A stretch of DNA of 64,000 bases from Nocardioides mesophilus. Lineage in GTDB: Bacteria; Actinomycetota; Actinomycetes; Propionibacteriales; Nocardioidaceae. The position numbers and the translations under genes are program-made. Within the stretch, counting starts at the first letter, position 1; each line of letters begins with the position of its first letter. Where the stretch lies: positions 2,570,501 to 2,634,500 of the forward strand of contig NZ_CP060713.1 of the NCBI RefSeq assembly GCF_014395785.1, in the 5' to 3' direction. The notes beneath the pieces are model-generated. The model did not search any database and had not been told where the DNA came from. It was given only the letters and a program-made list of their open reading frames with translations. Positions 10,361-18,028 of this stretch are shown here, piece by piece.

Positions 10361-11131
10361 TCACCGGCCCAGGCTGCGTCGGGCCTGTGGACCGACCCGG
10401 GCGCCCGCGAGGTCCGCCCGCTGGCCGGCGCCCCAGCCCTGCGGCATGCCCGAGCCGGAGAGGCTGCGCGGGCGGGCGCTGCCGACCCGGGGGTAGGCCG
10501 CCCGGAGCGCCGCCTCGGCGTCGGCGGTCCGGTCGGCGAGCACCAGTGCCGCCGACGTGCCGGTCGCGGAGAACCGGTCGCCGGCCTGCTGCTCGGCGCG
10601 GTCCTCGGTCTCGGCGAGACGCCGGACGACGGCCATCCGGAACCCGGCCAGCCAGGAGCGCCGGAACGCCGCCTTGTGCTCCCACGACGGGACCGGGGTG
10701 CGCGCCAGCTGGCTGGTCGCCTGCAGCAGCAGGCTGGTGTAGAGCAGCTCCACCCGGCGCAGGTCGGAGGCATGGCCGAACAGGTGCACCGCGTGGACGT
10801 CTCCGTCCACGCCGCGCCGCCTGGTGCGCACCGCGGCGCAGCGCAGCCGGCCCGCGACCGCGCCGAGGAGATCGATCTTGTCCGCGGCGTAGGGAGCCCC
10901 GACCGTGACGACGAGGTCGCCGACCGGGTCCGCGGTGGGGTCAGAACGGGCGAGCAGGGCCTGGTCGATCCCGTAGTCGGCGATGAGCTGGGTGGCCTTG
11001 GCGGTGTAGACCTCCGCCTCGTGCGGGGTGGCCGCCGGATCCTCCGCCTTGGTCAGCAGCTTGCGGACCTTGTCGAGGATCGGGTCGGCGAGGCCCGGGT
11101 TCGGGCGGCCGGCCGGGGGGTGCGGGTTCAC
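10361..11131 (-). CDS. DUF2786 domain-containing protein
   Basis: A 256-aa protein whose N-terminal 45 residues match DUF2786 (KVRKLLTKAEDPAATPHEAE followed by YTAKATQLIADYGI). The middle is mostly helical, with DKIDLLGAVAGRLRC and VHLFGHASDLRRVELLYTSL. The C-terminus is Arg/Gly-rich and probably disordered. No function is established for the family; proteins with this domain are often found near phage or nucleic-acid genes. GTG 11131 follows a GGAGGAG Shine-Dalgarno. It converges on the rplQ terminator. Confidence 0.8.
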   Translation of the reverse strand: MNPHPPAGRPNPGLADPILDKVRKLLTKAEDPAATPHEAEVYTAKATQLIADYGIDQALLARSDPTADPVGDLVVTVGAPYAADKIDLLGAVAGRLRCAAVRTRRRGVDGDVHAVHLFGHASDLRRVELLYTSLLLQATSQLARTPVPSWEHKAAFRRSWLAGFRMAVVRRLAETEDRAEQQAGDRFSATGTSAALVLADRTADAEAALRAAYPRVGSARPRSLSGSGMPQGWGAGQRADLAGARVGPQARRSLGR

Positions 11132-11230
11132 GGGCTCCTCCGGGGTCGGTGGGGGTGTAGCAGGAGCGTGGCAGGTGCCGCGGACGGATCCGGTGCGGGG
11201 ACGCGAGGCTGTGGACAGCCGGCGAGGAGG

Positions 11231-11602
11231 TCAGCGCGGCGGCTCGGACCAGGAGCGCTCGAGGAGGCGCTGCGCCTCGGGAAGCGTGAGCCCGTGCCGA
11301 CGGGCGACCCGGGCGAAGCCGTCGGCTGCTCCGGTGAGCTCGCCGGCGGCCGGGCCGCCGGTGGACGAGGCGACGAAGGTGCCGCGCCGGCCGTGGGTCT
11401 CGATCACCCCGTCCGCCTCGAGCCGGCGGTAGGCCTTGGCCACCGTGTTCGCCGCCAGGCCGAGCTCCTCGGCCAGCCCCCGCACGGTCGGCAGCTTCGT
11501 GCCGGCGGGCAGCCGGGAGTCGTGGGCCCGCGCGGCGATCTGGGCGCGCAGCTGCTCGTACGGCGGCACCGGGCCGTGCGGGTCGATCTCGTCGAGGTCC
11601 AT
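11231..11602 (-). CDS. GntR-family transcriptional regulator (short, YtrA-like)
   Basis: A 123-aa winged-helix regulator. Residues 11-75 form the GntR DNA-binding domain: PPYEQLRAQIAARA, AGTKLPTVRGLAEELGLAANTVAKAYRRLEADG and the wing ETHGRRGTFV. The C-terminal part is only about 45 residues, as in YtrA-type members, so there is no large ligand domain. The hexamer TAGGGT sits 6 nt before the ATG, suggesting a leaderless transcript. Neighbours are the DUF2786 protein downstream and a reductase-like fusion upstream. The target is unknown. Confidence 0.88.
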   Translation of the reverse strand: MDLDEIDPHGPVPPYEQLRAQIAARAHDSRLPAGTKLPTVRGLAEELGLAANTVAKAYRRLEADGVIETHGRRGTFVASSTGGPAAGELTGAADGFARVARRHGLTLPEAQRLLERSWSEPPR

Positions 11603-11611
11603 GCCGCGACC

Positions 11612-13315
11612 CTAGGGCGTGGGCGAGCAGGGGGTCATGCCCCCGGGCTGGAGCCAGGCGTGCACGAGAGGCACGACCGAGGCGCCCTCGCCGGTGGCCG
11701 CGGCCACCCGCTTCAGCGAGCCCGCCCGGATGTCACCGGCCGCGAAGATCCCGGGCGCGGTGGTCTCGAGGTTGCCGGGCGGCAGGCCGTCACGCCAGGA
11801 GTGCTTCGGGACGTCGCGACCGGTGAGCACGAAGCCCCGGCTGTCCCGGGCCACCTCCGTCGGCAGCCAGTCGCAGTGCGGGTCGGCGCCGAGCAGCAGG
11901 AACAGTCCGGCGGCCTCGTGCCGGGTGCTGGCCCCGGAGGCCGTGTCGCGCAGGGTGAGCCACTCGAGGCGGCCGTCGCCGCCGCCGTCGACGACCTCGG
12001 TGCACGGGCGGACCGCGATCCGCGGGTTGTAGTGGATCTCGTCGATGAGGTAGCGCGACATGGTGCTCGCCAGGCCGTCACGGCGGACCAGCACGGTCAC
12101 CGACCTGGCGAACCGGGAGAGGTGGACGGCCGCCTGCCCGGCGGAGTTGCCGCCCCCGACGACGTACACGTCCTGGTCCTCGAGCTCCCGGGCGGCGGTC
12201 ATCGCGGCGCCGTAGAAGACGCCGCGGCCCACCAGGGCCTCGAGCGGCTCCACCCGGAGCTTGCGGTAGGAGACCCCCGAGGCGATCACGACCGACCGGG
12301 CCGCCACGTCGCCGCCGTCGGTGCGCACCACGTGCGGCACGCCGCCGGAGCCCACGACCAGCTCGGTGACCGGCCATCCGGTCAGGAACCGGGTCCCGAA
12401 CCGGATCGCCTGCGAGCGCGCCCGCTGGGCCAACCGCATCCCGGAGACGCCGCGCGGGAAGCCGAGGTAGTTGCGGATCATCGAGCTGGTGCCCGCCTGT
12501 CCACCGATCGCCTCCGCCTCGAGCACGACGGTGCTCAGGCCCTCCGAGGCGCCGTACACGGCGGCCGCCAGCCCGGCCGGCCCGGCGCCGACGACGACGA
12601 GGTCGATCACGGAGTCGACGTCGATGTCGCTGGGGGCGCCGTAGATCGAGATCGCCACGTCGCGCACCGACCGGGCGACGACCGGTGCACGATCCATGGC
12701 CTCGACCACCGGGAAGCCGAGGTCGGCCTCGGCCCGTTGCACGCGGGCGAGCACGGCCCGGCCGGTCTCGCTGTCGGGGGAGTAGGTGCGGGCGGGCATG
12801 CCCATCCGGTCGGCGAAGTCGCGGATCGCCAAGCTGAGCGTGTCGTCGACCGGCGTGACGATCCGGACGGTGTCCACCTCGGGATCGGCGGCCGTGGAGC
12901 CCCAGTCCGACAGCAGCTCGGTGACGGCGTTGTGGAACTCCTCGTCCCGCTGGCCGCGTGGCATCAGCAGGAAGGCGTCGTACTTCCCCTTGGCGAGGCC
13001 GTCCCGCAGCAGCTGGCCGTCGTCGCGGAACCGGGACGAGTGCGCCACCACCAGCCGCCGGGCCGTCGGCATGACGGCCCGCCAGGAGTGGAACGCCGCC
13101 AGCACGTGCGCGTCAGGGAGCACCGACTCGGCGACCACCAGAGGCACCTGCCCGCCGGCGGCCTGGACCTCGGCCAGGACCTCGGCGGCGGCCGCCGCCG
13201 ACCGAACGCCGCGGATCGCGTAGTCGCGGGTGTAACGGCCGAACTCGTCGACGAGCAGGTCCAGGTGGTGCTCGGAGACCAGGACGATCACCGGCAGCTC
13301 TCGCGGGGTGCTCAC
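11612..13315 (-). CDS. Response regulator-like / thioredoxin reductase-like fusion
   Basis: A 567-aa protein. Residues 1-140 resemble a receiver domain, 145-230 a thioredoxin-like fold without a CxxC, and 240-560 a thioredoxin reductase-type flavoprotein. The last part has FAD motif GAGPAGLA (243-250), NADPH motif VVGGGNSAGQAAVHL and the closing TAPGIFAAGDIRAGS. At the position of the redox CxxC of TrxR it reads FYGAAMTAARE, so it cannot act as a classical thioredoxin reductase. GTG 13315 is taken as start because TACGAT lies 6 nt upstream. It is divergent from truA. Confidence 0.85.
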   Translation of the reverse strand: MSTPRELPVIVLVSEHHLDLLVDEFGRYTRDYAIRGVRSAAAAAEVLAEVQAAGGQVPLVVAESVLPDAHVLAAFHSWRAVMPTARRLVVAHSSRFRDDGQLLRDGLAKGKYDAFLLMPRGQRDEEFHNAVTELLSDWGSTAADPEVDTVRIVTPVDDTLSLAIRDFADRMGMPARTYSPDSETGRAVLARVQRAEADLGFPVVEAMDRAPVVARSVRDVAISIYGAPSDIDVDSVIDLVVVGAGPAGLAAAVYGASEGLSTVVLEAEAIGGQAGTSSMIRNYLGFPRGVSGMRLAQRARSQAIRFGTRFLTGWPVTELVVGSGGVPHVVRTDGGDVAARSVVIASGVSYRKLRVEPLEALVGRGVFYGAAMTAARELEDQDVYVVGGGNSAGQAAVHLSRFARSVTVLVRRDGLASTMSRYLIDEIHYNPRIAVRPCTEVVDGGGDGRLEWLTLRDTASGASTRHEAAGLFLLLGADPHCDWLPTEVARDSRGFVLTGRDVPKHSWRDGLPPGNLETTAPGIFAAGDIRAGSLKRVAAATGEGASVVPLVHAWLQPGGMTPCSPTP

Positions 13316-13339
13316 GAGCCGATCGTAGGTGGTGGTTGG
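13316..13339. promoter_or_regulatory. 24-bp divergent promoter between reductase fusion and truA
   Basis: The whole intergenic space is 24 bp. On the minus strand TACGAT (plus-strand 13322-13327) is 6 nt before GTG 13315. On the plus strand TAGGTG (13326-13331) is 8 nt before ATG 13340. The two -10-like hexamers overlap by two bases. If both are used, both messages are leaderless and polymerases would compete for the site. Confidence 0.5.
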
Positions 13340-14200
13340 ATGAGCGGCGTGCGGCTGCGAATCGATCTCGCCTACGACGGCACCGACTTCCACGGCTGGG
13401 CCGCACAGCCGTCGCTGCGCACCGTCCAGGGCACCCTGGAGGCGGCCCTGGCGCAGGTGCTCCGGATCGAGAAGGCGTCTGTGACCTGCGCGGGTCGCAC
13501 CGACACCGGGGTGCACGCTCGCGGCCAGGTGGTGCACCTCGACCTGATGGACGACGCGCTGCAGTCCGTTGCCGGCCGGGGTACGGCGCCGGAGGACGCC
13601 CTGGTCCGACGGCTCAACGGCGTGCTGGGCGAGGACGTCCGGGTGCACCGCGTGCTGGTGGCGCCCCCCGGGTTCGACGCCCGCTTCTCCGCGCTGTGGC
13701 GGCGCTACGCCTACCGGGTCGCCGACGAGCCCGGACTGGTGGACCCGCTGGTCCGTGCCGCGGTGCTCGCCTGGCCCCGGCGGCTCGACCTGGAGGCGAT
13801 GAACGCCGCCGCGGACCTGCTGGTCGGCGAGCACGACTTCGCGGCGTTCTGCCGGAAGCGCGACGGGGCCACCACGATCCGCACGTTGCTGGAGTGCCGG
13901 TGGGCCCGCGACGACGCGGGCCGAGCGGTCGCCACGGTGCGGGCCGACGCCTTCTGCCACAGCATGGTGCGGGCGCTGGTCGGCTGCATGCTCTCGGTCG
14001 GGGAGGGGCGCCGCGACCCGCAGTGGGCGGCCGGGGTGCTGCGCGGGCGGGTCCGCGACCCCGGGGTCACCGTGATGCACGCGCACGGGCTGACGCTCGA
14101 GGAGGTCGCCTACCCCGACGACGCCGACCTGGCCACCCAGGCCCGGGCCGCCCGGGTCCTGCGGGTGCTGCCCACCGAAGGGGGTCCGGCCGGTGGATGA
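13340..14200 (+). CDS. truA: tRNA pseudouridine(38-40) synthase TruA
   Basis: TruA isomerises uridines 38-40 in the tRNA anticodon arm. The 286-aa product has RIDLAYDGTDFHGWAAQP and the catalytic motif AGRTDTGVHARGQ with nucleophile D55. HDFAAFCRKRDGATTIRTL and FCHSMVRALVG complete the family pattern. In many actinobacteria truA directly follows rplQ; here three minus-strand genes lie between them. ATG 13340 has no Shine-Dalgarno but is preceded by a -10-like TAGGTG. The end overlaps the next gene by 8 bp. Confidence 0.96.
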   Translation: MSGVRLRIDLAYDGTDFHGWAAQPSLRTVQGTLEAALAQVLRIEKASVTCAGRTDTGVHARGQVVHLDLMDDALQSVAGRGTAPEDALVRRLNGVLGEDVRVHRVLVAPPGFDARFSALWRRYAYRVADEPGLVDPLVRAAVLAWPRRLDLEAMNAAADLLVGEHDFAAFCRKRDGATTIRTLLECRWARDDAGRAVATVRADAFCHSMVRALVGCMLSVGEGRRDPQWAAGVLRGRVRDPGVTVMHAHGLTLEEVAYPDDADLATQARAARVLRVLPTEGGPAGG

Positions 14201-14792
14201 GCACTACTTCTCCGCGGACCCGTCGGTGCCGTTCCGGCGGGCGCCGGTGCGGGCGGAGGTCTGGGGCCACGACCTGGACCTGGTCTCCGGCTCCGGCGTG
14301 TTCGCCCAGGGCAGGCTCGACGTGGGCACGGCCGTGCTGTTCCGGGAGTCCGAACCGCCGCGGACCGGCTCGACCTACCTCGACCTCGGCTGCGGGTACG
14401 GCGTCATCGGGATCGCCCTGGCGACGGCGCGCCCGGCCGCCCGGGTCTGGGCCGTGGACGTCAACGAGCGGGCGGTGCTGCTCGCCAACGAGAACGCCGC
14501 CGCCCTGGGGGTCGCGGACCGGTTCACCGCGGGCACCCCCGACGCGATCCCGGACGACCTCGAGGTCGACGAGATCTGGTCCAACCCGCCGATCCGGATC
14601 GGCAAGGAGGCCCTGCACGAGCTGCTGCTCCGCTGGCTGCCGCGGCTCGCTCCGGGTGGCCGGGCCGTGCTCGTCGTCGGCAAGAACCTGGGCGCCGACT
14701 CGCTCCAGCGCTGGCTCGGCGAGCAGGGCTGGCCGACGACCCGGCTGGCCAGCGCCAAGGGGTTCCGGGTGCTGGAGGTCCGTCGCGCCTGA
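14193..14792 (+). CDS. Class I SAM-dependent methyltransferase (RsmC-like)
   Basis: A 199-aa Rossmann-fold methyltransferase of the RsmC/RlmG (MTS) group. SAM-binding motif I DLGCGYG is at 64-70, the acidic motif II at AVDVN (87-91), and the catalytic-type NPP at 131-133 inside SNPPIRIGKEALHE. The family modifies guanine N2 in 16S or 23S rRNA, so an rRNA target is likely but not proven. GTG 14193 overlaps the truA stop by 8 bp, indicating translational coupling and a shared RNA-modification role. Confidence 0.88.
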   Translation: MDEHYFSADPSVPFRRAPVRAEVWGHDLDLVSGSGVFAQGRLDVGTAVLFRESEPPRTGSTYLDLGCGYGVIGIALATARPAARVWAVDVNERAVLLANENAAALGVADRFTAGTPDAIPDDLEVDEIWSNPPIRIGKEALHELLLRWLPRLAPGGRAVLVVGKNLGADSLQRWLGEQGWPTTRLASAKGFRVLEVRRA

Positions 14793-14829
14793 CCCGGCCA
14801 CTGCTCGCCGGCGGTGGATGATGGGCTCC

Positions 14830-15387
14830 ATGGACGACGGGCTGCTGCCGGTGGTGGAGGCGGATGCTCTGCGGGCGGCGGAGCCGACGTACGCCGAGGT
14901 GGGGCAGACCCGGACGGAGCTGCCCGAGGGCTACCGGCACCTCCGGCGCCGGGCGGATCTGGGCAGCGGGCCGGCTCGTTTCGAGGACGCGGCGCGCACC
15001 CTCCTGCACTGGGGGATGCACCGGAGGGCGGGGGTGCGGGTCCGGCCCTCGAGCGGGAGCGTGCAGCAGGACTCGGTCGCGGTGCTGCGCGTGGGCCCCG
15101 CGGTGCTGGCGGTGAAGGCTCCGGTCCGGGTCGTGTACGTCGTCGACGAGCCGCGTCGCCGGGGCTTCGCCTACGGCACGTTGCCCGGGCATCCCGAGAG
15201 CGGCGAGGAGGCGTTCGTCGTGACCCTCGACGACTCCGGCGCCGTCCGCCTCGAGATCACGGCGTTCTCGCGGGCCGCCACCCTCCTCACCCGTGCCGCC
15301 GGTCCCGCCGGCCGGGCCGCCCAGCGGCTCATCACGCAGCGCTACCTCAGCGCCCTCCAGGAGCGACCGGACCGGGACCGTCGATAA
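14830..15387 (+). CDS. DUF1990 family protein
   Basis: A protein of about 185 aa matching the DUF1990 pattern: YRHLRRRADLGSG, FEDAARTLLHWGMHRRAGVRV, RVVYVVDEPRRRGFAYGTLPGHPESGEEAF and EITAFSRAATLLTRAAGP. No enzymatic function is established. ATG 14830 is preferred, but in-frame ATGs at 14818 and 14821 are equally open and no Shine-Dalgarno separates them. It ends just before the promoter region of the ThrRS attenuator. Confidence 0.8.
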   Translation: MDDGLLPVVEADALRAAEPTYAEVGQTRTELPEGYRHLRRRADLGSGPARFEDAARTLLHWGMHRRAGVRVRPSSGSVQQDSVAVLRVGPAVLAVKAPVRVVYVVDEPRRRGFAYGTLPGHPESGEEAFVVTLDDSGAVRLEITAFSRAATLLTRAAGPAGRAAQRLITQRYLSALQERPDRDRR

Positions 15388-15415
15388 TCCGCAGGCGAGC
15401 GGGTCCCGGCCCGGC

Positions 15416-15421
15416 TAGCAT
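15416..15421 (+). promoter_or_regulatory. -10-like element of the ThrRS leader transcript
   Basis: TAGCAT lies 7 nt before the ATG of the Thr-rich leader peptide at 15429. The same spacing is seen before many leaderless starts in this window, so transcription would begin at or next to the leader-peptide start codon. No good -35 hexamer is visible. Confidence 0.5.
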
Positions 15422-15428
15422 TCCGGGC

Positions 15429-15476
15429 ATGTACCTGCTGCAGCGGACGACCACGCCGGATCCTCTCCGGCGCTGA
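15429..15476 (+). CDS. Thr-rich leader peptide (attenuator of ThrRS-like gene)
   Basis: A 15-codon frame encoding MYLLQRTTTPDPLRR, with three consecutive Thr codons (ACG ACC ACG, 15447-15455). It starts 7 nt after a -10-like TAGCAT. It lies 24 nt before a terminator-like hairpin and 100 nt before a threonyl-tRNA synthetase-type gene. CTCCGG at 15465-15470, just past the Thr codons, can pair with CCGGAG at 15505-15510 in the terminator left arm. A ribosome stalled at the Thr codons leaves that segment free; one reaching the stop codon covers it. This is the logic of ribosome-mediated attenuation. Confidence 0.75.
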   Translation: MYLLQRTTTPDPLRR

Positions 15477-15499
15477 CGTGCAGCACTGAAAGCACCCAC

Positions 15500-15526
15500 A
15501 AGCCCCGGAGCGTGTCTCCGGGGCTT
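15500..15526 (+). terminator. Attenuator terminator before ThrRS-like gene
   Basis: An 11-bp perfect stem (15500-15510 with 15516-15526; arms AAGCCCCGGAG / CTCCGGGGCTT) and loop CGTGT. It lies after the Thr leader peptide and 49 bp before the structural gene, so it is a regulated rather than an end-of-operon terminator. Its left arm overlaps the proposed antiterminator partner at 15505-15510. No long T-run follows, as is usual in GC-rich actinobacteria. Confidence 0.75.
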
Positions 15527-15575
15527 CGTCGTCCCCTGGCACCGCTTCGAGGCACCCCCCGCCGAAGGAGCCCCC

Positions 15576-16847
15576 ATGAACGACCGCACCGCCAGCCGGC
15601 CCGAGCCGCTGGACCACCGCGAGCTCAACCACGACCTGGCTGTCTTCGCCACCGACCCGGGCATCGGTCCGGGGCTGCCGCTCTGGCTGCCCGCCGGGGC
15701 CGTGATCCGGCACGAGGTCGAGCTGTTGGCAGGAGACCTCGCCCGCCGCGACGGCTGTCAGCGGGTGTACACACCGGTGCTGGCCAAGCGGGCGCTCTAC
15801 GAGCAGTCCGGTCACTGGGCGAAGTTCAGCGACGACATGTTCCCGCCGATGCGGATCGGGTCGGAGGACCTGGTGCTGCGCCCCGCGAACTGCCCGCACC
15901 ACGCACTGGTCTACGCCGCCGACCGGCACTCCTACCGCGAGCTGCCGGTGCGTCTCAACGAGCTGGCGCCGATGTTCCGGGCCGAGCGCTCGGGCGTGCT
16001 CTCGGGACTGAGCCGCGTGCGGCAGATCAACCTCGACGACACCCACGTCTTCTGCCGTCCCGACCAGACCGCGGCCGAGGTGGCCCGCGCGCTCCGTTCG
16101 GCGCTGCGGGCCCAGGAGGTGCTCGGCCTGCCCGTCGACCACGTGCGGCTCTCCCGCCGCGACGGGAGCGAGGCGTACCTGGGGTCCGTCGAGCAGTGGC
16201 AGCAGGCCGAGGATGCCCTGCGCAGCGCGGCCGCCGAAGCAGGGTTGGCGGAGCGGGGACTCAGTCTGGTCGAGGCGGAGGGAGAGGCGGCGTTCTACGG
16301 GCCCAAGCTCGACCTGCAGGTCCGCGACGGACGTGGCCACGAGGAGACCATCGCCACCGTCCAGCTGGACTTCAACCAGCCGGAGCGCTTCGACCTCACC
16401 TACGACGCCGCCGACGGCAGCCGGCAACGCGTCGTGATGATCCATCGCGGCACCGTCGGCGCGATGGAGAGGGTCGTCGCCGCGCTGCTCGAGCGCTACC
16501 AGGGGCGGCTGCCGCTGTGGCTGGCGCCGGTGCAGGTCTGCCTGCTCCCGGTCGGTCCTGCCCAGGACCCGGCCGTGCGGAGCCTGGCCGACGACCTGCT
16601 CGCGGCCGGGCTCCGGGTCCGCATCGAGGCCGAGGGGTCGCTGGGGGCCCGCATCCGCGCCAGCCGCCGGCGCCGCGACTGTCTGATCGCGGTCCTGGGG
16701 GCCGCCGAGGTCGAGGCGGACCAGGTGCAGGTCACCGACGTCGCCGCCGGTTTCGCGGGTCCGGTGGCCCGGGACCGGCTGCTCGACCTGTTGCCCCGGG
16801 CGTACGCCGCGCGTGCCGCCTTGGTCGACTGGGCCGCCGGTGGCTGA
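15576..16847 (+). CDS. Threonyl-tRNA synthetase-like, lacking TGS and editing domains
   Basis: A 423-aa class II synthetase. The catalytic core (about 20-305) has the zinc ligands of ThrRS, C106, H157 and H290. It also has motif 2 FRAERSG (134-140) and motif 3 IHRGTVGAMER. An HGTP anticodon-binding domain follows (315-415). Full-length ThrRS is near 640-680 aa; the N-terminal TGS and editing domains, about 240 residues, are absent. All active-site ligands are kept, so it should charge tRNA but cannot clear Ser-tRNA(Thr) itself. It may be a second, inhibitor-resistant or starvation-induced copy. The Thr attenuator upstream supports Thr specificity. Confidence 0.85.
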   Translation: MNDRTASRPEPLDHRELNHDLAVFATDPGIGPGLPLWLPAGAVIRHEVELLAGDLARRDGCQRVYTPVLAKRALYEQSGHWAKFSDDMFPPMRIGSEDLVLRPANCPHHALVYAADRHSYRELPVRLNELAPMFRAERSGVLSGLSRVRQINLDDTHVFCRPDQTAAEVARALRSALRAQEVLGLPVDHVRLSRRDGSEAYLGSVEQWQQAEDALRSAAAEAGLAERGLSLVEAEGEAAFYGPKLDLQVRDGRGHEETIATVQLDFNQPERFDLTYDAADGSRQRVVMIHRGTVGAMERVVAALLERYQGRLPLWLAPVQVCLLPVGPAQDPAVRSLADDLLAAGLRVRIEAEGSLGARIRASRRRRDCLIAVLGAAEVEADQVQVTDVAAGFAGPVARDRLLDLLPRAYAARAALVDWAAGG

Positions 16848-16894
16848 GGCGGCGCGCTGTTTCGCCGGGCGGCGGCCGAGGCAGGATGGGGTCC

Positions 16895-17932
16895 ATGAGC
16901 TCCTACGAGGCCGCCCCTGACCGCTACGGCTCGATGGACTACCGCCACACCGGTCGGAGCGGGCTGAAGCTGCCCGCGATCTCGCTGGGCCTGTGGCAGA
17001 ACTTCGGCGACGACCGCCCCGAGGAGACCCAGCGGGCGATCATCCGCCGTGCCTTCGACCGCGGGGTGACCCACTTCGACCTGGCCAACAACTACGGCCC
17101 GCCCTACGGCCGGGCCGAGTCCAACTTCGGCCGCTACCTCGCCGACGACCTGGCGCCCTACCGCGACGAGCTGGTGATCAGCACCAAGGCCGGCTACGAC
17201 ATGTGGCCGGGCCCCTACGGGCAGGGTGGCGGGTCCCGCAAGTACGTCCTCGCCAGCCTCGACCAGTCCTTGGACCGGATGGACCTCGACTACGTCGACA
17301 TCTTCTACAGCCACCGGTTCGACCCCGAGACGCCGCTCGAGGAGACGATGACGGCCCTGGACCACGCGGTCCGCACCGGCCGGGCGCTCTACGTCGGGAT
17401 CTCCTCCTACGACGCCGCGCAGACCCGGGAGGCCGCCTCGATCGCCCGCGACCTCGGCACGCCGCTGCTGATCCACCAGCCGTCGTACAGCATGTTGAAC
17501 CGCTGGATCGAGCAGGACCTGCTCGACGAGGTGGAGGAGCAGGGCATGGGCGTGATCGTCTTCAGCGCGCTCGCGCAGGGGCTGCTGACCGACCGCTACC
17601 TCGCCGGGGTCCCGGAGGACTCCCGGGCCGCCCGGAAGGGGTCCACGCTGCCGGGCAGTCATCTCGACGAGGCGACGTTGAAGCACGTACGGCGCCTCGA
17701 CGAGATCGCCCGCGGACGAGGCCAGAAGCTCGCACAGCTCGCGCTGCAGTGGGCGCTGCGCGACCGGCGGGTCACCTCCGCGGTGATCGGCGCGTCGTCG
17801 GTCGAGCAGCTCGACACCAACCTCGACGCGCTCGACGGGCCGCCGCTGACCGAGGAGGAGCTGGCCGCCATCGACGCCGACGCCGTGGAGGCCGGGATCA
17901 ACCTGTGGCGGCCGCGGGGCGAGCAGGACTGA
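16895..17932 (+). CDS. Aldo/keto reductase (YghZ-type)
   Basis: A 345-aa NADPH-dependent reductase of the L-glyceraldehyde 3-phosphate reductase (YghZ/Gpr) group. Catalytic residues are D62 and Y67 in FDLANNYGPPYG, K98 in STKAGYDMW and the His in FYSHRFD. YDMWPGPYGQGGGSRKY and QPSYSMLNRWIE are typical of this group, whose role is detoxification of triose-derived aldehydes. ATG 16895 has CAGGAT 7 nt upstream and no Shine-Dalgarno; an in-frame ATG at 16886 lies inside that hexamer. It stands alone between the ThrRS-like gene and ppdK. Confidence 0.92.
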   Translation: MSSYEAAPDRYGSMDYRHTGRSGLKLPAISLGLWQNFGDDRPEETQRAIIRRAFDRGVTHFDLANNYGPPYGRAESNFGRYLADDLAPYRDELVISTKAGYDMWPGPYGQGGGSRKYVLASLDQSLDRMDLDYVDIFYSHRFDPETPLEETMTALDHAVRTGRALYVGISSYDAAQTREAASIARDLGTPLLIHQPSYSMLNRWIEQDLLDEVEEQGMGVIVFSALAQGLLTDRYLAGVPEDSRAARKGSTLPGSHLDEATLKHVRRLDEIARGRGQKLAQLALQWALRDRRVTSAVIGASSVEQLDTNLDALDGPPLTEEELAAIDADAVEAGINLWRPRGEQD

Positions 17933-18028
17933 ACAGGTCGCGCTGGTTGATGCCAGGGGCCATCCTGCCCGACTCGCGGGGGCAGGTGGGCCCTGTCCCA
18001 GGACCATTCCGCGGGGCATGATGCCCCC

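Noticed and set aside
7351-10773. Very long open frame on the minus strand opposite rpsD-rpoA-rplQ
   Set aside because: It is antisense to highly conserved ribosomal and polymerase genes. Its translation is low-complexity Arg/Gly/Leu with no family pattern, as expected from GC-rich third positions.
15388-15575. T-box riboswitch before the ThrRS-like gene
   Set aside because: No T-box consensus, stem I or specifier bulge is visible. The Thr-rich leader peptide explains the region better.
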